In this document: one piece after another, positions 58,570-64,000 of the stretch
Layout of the letters: each line of letters opens with the position of its first letter
Position numbering within the stretch: the first letter of the stretch is position 1
Assembly: GCF_003265705.1 (NCBI RefSeq)
Contig: NW_020313057.1
Span: 5,994,363 to 6,058,362 of the forward strand
DNA length: 64,000 bases
Direction: 5' to 3'
DNA from: Callorhinus ursinus
Lineage: Eukaryota; Chordata; Mammalia; Carnivora; Otariidae
Translations under genes and position numbers: made by a program
The notes under the pieces: generated by a model
The model's input: only the letters and a program-made list of their open reading frames with translations
Databases searched by the model: none
Told to the model about the DNA's origin: nothing

Positions 58570-59260
58570 TGTGGTAGGTTAGATTATCTTGCCAATTCTT
58601 CCTGCCTTCCCTCTACCATGTTGCCTTGTAATGCACAAGAATGGTGGAATATATTTATTTCCCTACTCCGCTGACATTGGGCTTAACAATGTGACTCGCT
58701 TCAGGGGTGCTTGGGTGGGTCGGTTGGTTGAGCATCCGATTCTTGGTTTCAGCTCAGGTCATGATCTCAGGGTCCTGGGATTGAGCCCCACGTCAGGCTC
58801 TGTGATCAGCATGGAGTCTGCTTGAGGATTCTCTCCTTCTCCCTTTGCCCCTCCCCCTGCTCATGTTCTCTCTCTCAAATAATCTTTAAAACAAACAAAC
58901 AAAAAACAATGCGACTTGTTTCAGCTGTTAAAATGTTAGCAGGCATTATATTAAATGTCTTTGTGTCATTTAGTTTGGGTCTTCATTCTGTGCCTGCCAT
59001 GAGAAAACCGTGCCCCAGAGAATCTGCTGCCCCTTCCACCTGGGCCTCAGAACAAACACACATGAAGGAGATCTGAGCCCGACCCGCAGCCTGGAGCCAA
59101 ACACAGCTGACTCATGGCCTGAAAGACAGCCACCCAACCTAGATCTGCCAGACTACAGTTGACCTGCAGATCCATAAGTGTAAGAATAAATGTGTATTGT
59201 TGTAAGGCGCTGCACTGTGTAATCATTTGTATGCAGCTTTACTGCAGCAATTGACTAGTG
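58570..59260 (+). mobile_element. Old LTR-type repeat (MaLR-like) split by a CAN-SINE
   Basis: Starts TGTGGTAGGTTAGATTATCT and ends TATGCAGCTTTACTGCAGCA. The 3' part (TGTATTGTTGTAAGGCGCTG) resembles the usual polyadenylation-side phrase of old mammalian MaLR LTRs. The SINE at 58705-58904 sits inside. Family uncertain. Confidence 0.6.
58705..58904 (+). mobile_element. CAN-SINE, older copy
   Basis: GGGGTGCTTGGGTGGGTCGG start; flanked by AACAATGTGACTCGCTTCAG (58685) and AACAATGCGACTTGTTTCAG (58905), a 20-bp target duplication with three differences. Confidence 0.95.
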
Positions 59261-59277
59261 AATTAGTTTTCTTTTCT

Positions 59278-59395
59278 GTGCCCCAATTAGAGTGTCGGCT
59301 CCTTGAGACTAGAGGCCATGATGATAATTTCCGTATCTCTGATGCCTACTAAGATGCCTGATACATGGTAGATGCTCAATAAATATTTGTTGCAT
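59278..59395 (-). mobile_element. L2-type 3' end
   Basis: GGCTCCTTGAGACTAGAGGC ... GATGCCTGATACATGGTAGA then TGCTCAATAAATATTTGTTG is the common reversed L2 tail. Confidence 0.7.
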
Positions 59396-59399
59396 ACCA

Positions 59400-60428
59400 A
59401 AATAAATAAACAGATTACCAAATGATCAAAGAACCATAATGGAGAGAGGCATGGCACAGGGGTGTTAGGAAGTAGAAAGTAATAGAGATGCATAAAATGG
59501 AAACGGAGGAGATGAGTCTAGAAGAAAGTGTAAGCATAATATGGTCCATGCACAATTTTATGATCAAAAGTTATCTTTTATTTTCAGATGTTCAAAGGTT
59601 CAAAAGGCCACAGAGGTTCCATGTGACTCAAGTCATCTTCAAAGAGCATTTTTTTCCCTACTGTACTCTCTCAGAAATCTTTGGGGGCAGCTCACAACCA
59701 AAGCTCCCGTGCCTGTCTGTAGCCACATACACTATAAAGGAAATCGACAAGGATAAAAAGGCTGAACCTCCTCCAAAAACAATCAGAAAACAAAATACTT
59801 GGAAAGTAAAACTTTCCTACTCCTCCTTCAGGTAACCTTGTCTCTGTGTAATGATCTAATCTGATGTGGGCTGTTTATGGCCACCTTGACCCACGGATCA
59901 TTTTCGTTGTTGTTAAAAGGCCTGTGTGATGGCGTATCTGAAGCTCTCAGCCTGGTCACCAGGGGTCTATACAGCTTGCTCTCCCCAGGGCAGAGCTTGG
60001 GAGCTGAAAGCAGGTCTCTGCAGCAGCAGTCCTCCCAACTGGCACTGTTGTCACATTCCCTTAGAGCATGTGTCACAGGCCTGTCATTAGAATCACTCCT
60101 TACAAGACACATCTTGAAGGATGCCAAATTCATTAGTGTCTGTGGGTGAACTTTCCAAACCTTTTTCTTACATTAAATAACATACACGCACTCGCACACC
60201 CATACGTCCATGCACACCCACCAGCACAGATACACACACACACATTCCTCTGTGCATTGGAGAACAAAAGAGAGGCTGCATTTTGCTTGGTGTCAATCAT
60301 AACTTGAGATTAAAGTTGCTGTTTTAAGCATTTGAAAGTTCTACCCGCCAAACTCATGCTTTCTCTGCCTAAGCTCTGAACTTCAAAAGGAATACTTCAT
60401 AGGAAAACACACACACCCACACCAAAAC

Positions 60429-60477
<49 letters not shown>

Positions 60478-61123
60478 ACCTCAAAAAATGCTATAAGGAC
60501 CTGAATGCATTTTGTTCCCATTTCTATACACGAAGGCTTGTAGGCAGAACATCTGTAAAGCCATGAAGGTTGTACAAAGCTATGGAAAACCCAAACTGTC
60601 CGCCAGGATACCTGAGCCATGTTAACATACACAGAACAGCATGTTGGTGGATGAAGATTGTGAGCACTATCCTGAATTCTGCTTCCAGGTTGTTTCAGGC
60701 TGAAACAAACCTTGTTGTTATCCTGAAATCTCTGGAAAATAATTTCCTTTGTGTAGCCTATATTTAGCATCTTGCTACAAATGAAATTATCAATATAATA
60801 TACCGAACTCCCACTGAGCATATAATATTATACTATTAAAACTTTACCATTAAAATGTTCTTAATTTAGATGCCATTAACTCAGATTTAGTGATAATTTG
60901 GACATACAGTGTGATTCTTGTAAAAATAACGTTTATTATTTTTAATGATTATAAAAGCAATTCATGTTCACAGTGTTGCTCAGAAATACATATAAGTATA
61001 AAGAAGAAAAACTATCACCACGTAAATCTGACTAGAAAAAAGAATTGTGTAACTTTTGGCACATTTCTTTTTAGTCGTTTTCAATGCATATACTTCATCT
61101 TTCCACATAAAATTGGGGTTGTA
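59400..61123. other. Non-coding DNA with CA tracts, no gene
   Basis: No exon recognised. 60180-60245 is a decayed CA patch. A 115-codon open frame at 59488-59835 shows no recognisable protein. Confidence 0.5.
60430..60475 (+). repeat. (AC)23 microsatellite
   Basis: Forty-six uninterrupted bases. It is upstream of both CELF2 first exons seen here, so it is transcribed in CELF2 only if a more distal promoter exists. Confidence 0.97.
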
Positions 61124-61134
61124 TGGATCATATT

Positions 61135-61328
61135 TTTTTTTAAAGATTTTATTTATTTATTTGAGAGAGAGAGAATGAGAGATAGAGAGCACGAGAGGGA
61201 AGAGGGTCAGAGGGAGAAGCAGACTCCCTGCTGAGCAGGGAGCCTGATGCGGGACTCGATCCCGGGACTCCAGGATCATGACCTGAGCCGAAGGCAGTCG
61301 CTTAACCAACTGAGCCACCCAGGCGCCT
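61135..61328 (-). mobile_element. CAN-SINE with perfect 11-bp target duplication
   Basis: Flanked by TGGATCATATT at 61124-61134 and 61329-61339. The body is near consensus and ends CCACCCAGGCGCC; a young insertion. Confidence 0.97.
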
Positions 61329-61698
61329 TGGATCATATTATTTTTCATCCTGTTTTTTTCCCAGTATGAGGAGTTTTTCTCCCGTAAGTAATGATTTTTG
61401 AAAATGTGCTCCAAGGATTGCACGTCATTTCGTTTTACTGATGTCCCATAGTTTATTTAGCTACTTTCCTAAGATTAGATATTTACAGTGCTTCTCAATT
61501 TTTACTTTCACATAGAACACTGAAATGCGAACTCTTAAATGTGAATGTTTGTAAGCATTTCTGATTTTCTTCTGAGAGAGGGAATTGTGTTAAGTCTTAA
61601 CATATATTACCAAATTGCTTTGCAGATTTGCAACGGTGGACACTTCCCCACAAGACCAAAGTACATGACTCGACATCCTCTCAAACACACTATTATTT

Positions 61699-61928
61699 TT
61701 TTATTTATTTTTTTTAGATAGTAGTTTTTCTTTTTTTTTTTTTAAAGATTTTATTTATTTATTTGAGAGAGAGAGAGAGAGACAGTGAGAGAAGGAACAC
61801 AAGCAGGGGGAGTGGGAGAGGGAGAAGCAGGCTTCCCGCAGGGCCCGATGCGGGGCTCGATCCCAGGACCCTGGGATCATGACCTGAGCCAAAGGCAGAC
61901 ACTTAATGACTGAGTCACCCAGGCGCCC
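61699..61928 (-). mobile_element. CAN-SINE with long compound T tail
   Basis: CTATTATTT flanks at 61690 and 61929. The tail region (61699-61745) is T-rich with an internal AGATAGTAG interruption. The body ends CACCCAGGCGCCC. Confidence 0.94.
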
Positions 61929-61939
61929 CTATTATTTAA

Positions 61940-63013
61940 TTTTAAATTTGAGAGTGTGATGAGTGAAATGTGTCACTTCATGGTTTCATTTGCATTTCTT
62001 TCTACTGAAGATAAATATTTTCCCCTAATATTTATTGTCATTTGTCTTCTCTGATGATTGGTCAGTTCTTGTGCCTTCATCATAAACTGGGGATTTTTGA
62101 ATTGAGTCATTCTACATATATTTCTGTATTGTAATTCTTTTTAAAAAAGGATGTGTAAATTTATAAATTTCCCCCAGATCACTATTTACTTTTAGTTAAT
62201 TTCCCCCCCCCTTCTGGTACTAAATTTTAATATTTCTATATAGCTTCGTATTTCAATAATTTCCCTTATAATTTTATTTTTTACATCAAAGGTCTTGCTC
62301 ATCCTAAAAGTAGATTAATCTTTGCCTTTGTGTTTCGTTGATTTTTACTTTTACTATTTGGTTCATTTAGGATTATTTTGGAGAGTAAGCTTCAACCTGA
62401 ATTTTCTTTCATAAATAGGCAATTTTGCCGGTATCAATTACTCAATCCATTCTTTTCCCAATGGTTTTTAGGGTACAGTGTGTTTATGTATGAGATTCAG
62501 TGCTACTGCGTTTCTCTGTCATTCCTTATGTTGGAACCTCATTGATTTAATGAGGAGAACTTGGTAGCTGTGTTTTATATCATCCAGGATGGCAAGTACC
62601 CTAATTATTACTCTTCCTGTGCAAAGGGAACTTCAAGTTGAAGTTCCAAACAACCTTGCCCATTTGAAAAATCTCTAGTGAGATCTTGATTGGTGTTTGA
62701 AGGGAAAATTGAGATCTATTTGGGAAAACTGAACATCCCTATAATATTTGCTCTTTCCACCTGGAAAGATGGGTTAACCCTCAATTTACGAAAATCCTCA
62801 TTTATTTCTCTCAGGGAGGACTTAATGTTTTCTTCAAGCAGTCTCCTCATCTTTTACCACTGACTTTTAGTAAAGTTGTTGATTTAAAACATTTTTTATT
62901 ACACTATCCTTAAATTCTTAGAGGTTTTTCAGTGATTACCTTGTTTTTTCATGTTTGTATTCATACCATGAGCAAATGATACATTTTTCATCTTTGTTTC
63001 TAATTAGCGTATC
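61940..63013. other. AT-rich DNA, possibly decayed LINE sequence
   Basis: T-rich on the plus strand with phrases loosely like old L1 ORF2 in reverse (61960-62110), but too diverged to assign. No gene. Confidence 0.4.
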
Positions 63014-63024
63014 AGTATTTCAGT

Positions 63025-63224
63025 GGGGCGCCTGGGTGGCTCTGTCGTTGGGCGTCTGCCTTCGGCTCTGGTCGTGATCCCAGGGTCCTGGGATCGAGCC
63101 CCACATCGGGCTCCCTGCTCGGCGGGAAGCCTGCTTCTCCCTCTCCCACTCCCCCTGCTTGTGTTCCCTCTCTCGCTGTGTCTCTCTCTGTCAAATGAAT
63201 AAATAAAAAAGTCTTTAAAAAAAA
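63025..63224 (+). mobile_element. CAN-SINE with perfect 11-bp target duplication
   Basis: Flanked by AGTATTTCAGT at 63014-63024 and 63225-63235. The near-consensus body indicates recent insertion. Confidence 0.97.
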
Positions 63225-63424
63225 AGTATTTCAGTTCCATGCGTTATTGCTATGACCAGAGCTTCCAGAACATCATTTAATGAATGATGATAATTTGCAA
63301 GCTTGCTCATTTCTCATCCAATGATTGGCTTAAAATACTTGCTTTTTATTAAGTTTTTGAAGTACCTGGTTTTCTAAGAACCCCCCCCCCTTAGGATTTA
63401 ATTTTATTATATATCTTTTTTTAG

Positions 63425-64000
63425 TTTTTAATCTTATTTTTTTTAAATTAAATTTAATTTTATTATGTTATGTTAGTCACCATACAATACATCATTAGTT
63501 TTTGATGTGGTGACCCATGATTCATTGTTTTCATATAACACCCAGTTGCTCCATGCAGTACATGCCCTCCTTAATACCCATCACCAGGCTAACCCATCCC
63601 CCCACCCCCCGCCCGTCTAAAACCCTCAGTTTGTTTCTCAGAGTCCATAGTCTCTCATGGTTCGTCTCCCCCTCCAATTCTCCCCTCTTCATTTTTCCCT
63701 TCCTTCTCCTACTGTCCTCCTGCTATTCCTTATGTTCCACAAATAAGTGAAACCATATGATAACTGACTTTCTCTGCTTGACTTATTTCACTTAGCATCA
63801 TCTCCTCCAGTCCCATCCATGTGGATGTAAAAGTTGGGTATTCATCCTTCCTGACGGCTGAGTAATATTCCATTGTATATATGGACCATATCTTCTTTAT
63901 CCATTCGTCTGTTGAAGGGCATCTCGGCTCTTTCCACAGTTTGGCTATTGCGGACATTGCTGCTATGAACATTGGGGTGCACATGGCCCTTCTTTTCACT
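63425..64000 (-). mobile_element. Carnivore L1, 3' end (cut by window edge)
   Basis: The minus strand runs out of the window in ORF2 and ends in an A/T-rich tail near 63425. The 3' UTR has a C-rich segment (CCCATCCCCCCACCCCCCGC on the plus strand) and TCTCATGGTTCGTCTCCCCC. ORF2 is open to the edge, so this copy looks much younger than the L1 at 46-48.7 kb. Confidence 0.95.
63730..63999 (-). CDS. L1 ORF2 protein, C-terminal end (partial)
   Basis: An uninterrupted frame of about 89 codons ends in a stop at 63730. It contains the conserved L1 ORF2 C-terminal phrases CPSTDEWIKKIWSIYTMEYY and MLSEISQAEKV. The reverse-transcriptase and endonuclease domains would lie beyond the right edge. Whether the whole ORF is intact cannot be judged; this is a retrotransposon gene, not a host gene. 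Confidence 0.9.
   Translation of the reverse strand: MKRRAMCTPMFIAAMSAIAKLWKEPRCPSTDEWIKKIWSIYTMEYYSAVRKDEYPTFTSTWMGLEEMMLSEISQAEKVSYHMVSLICGT

Overview
This is a window of mammalian nuclear DNA, almost all of it non-coding. The tRNA-derived SINEs have the carnivore CAN-SINE (SINEC) head 'GGGCGCCTGGGTGGCTCAG' and the TC-rich tail of the arctoid type. They lack the dog-type head and do not match the cat type, so I infer a bear, pinniped or mustelid; the species itself cannot be fixed from the window.

Two short coding exons are identifiable, both on the minus strand. Both are alternative first coding exons of CELF2 (CUGBP/ETR-3), an RNA-binding regulator of splicing, translation and mRNA stability. 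The upstream one (43822 to 43770) encodes MRCPKSAVTMRNEELLL plus two bases and ends at a GTATGT donor. The downstream one (31580 to 31507) encodes 24 residues starting MTSAFKLDFLP plus two bases and ends at a GTGAGT donor inside a strong CpG island. Both leave the same splice phase, so either can join the shared next exon, which is not in the window and should lie beyond position 1.

Layout: 1-10.9 kb is intron with SINEs, ancient repeats and an unusual 0.32-kb local duplication. From 10.9 to 38.6 kb interspersed repeats are sparse; this stretch surrounds the CpG-island promoter and has AT-rich blocks with homeodomain-type motifs. From 31.6 to 43.8 kb is the intron between the two first exons, with three long (CA)n tracts that read as (UG)n in CELF2 pre-mRNA. 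From 44 kb to the right edge lies DNA upstream of both exons, dense in SINEs, L1 pieces, LTR-type repeats and microsatellites, ending in a young carnivore L1 cut by the window edge.

The most notable observation is an 8-bp tandem duplication (TATCAGTG twice) between the upstream in-frame ATG and the MRCPKS ATG. As I recall the human gene, that region encodes an N-terminally extended isoform (MFERTSE...). Here the reading frame instead stops after 18 codons, five bases before the MRCPKS ATG, which would turn the extension into an upstream ORF. No bacterial, phage, CRISPR, rRNA or stand-alone tRNA gene was seen.
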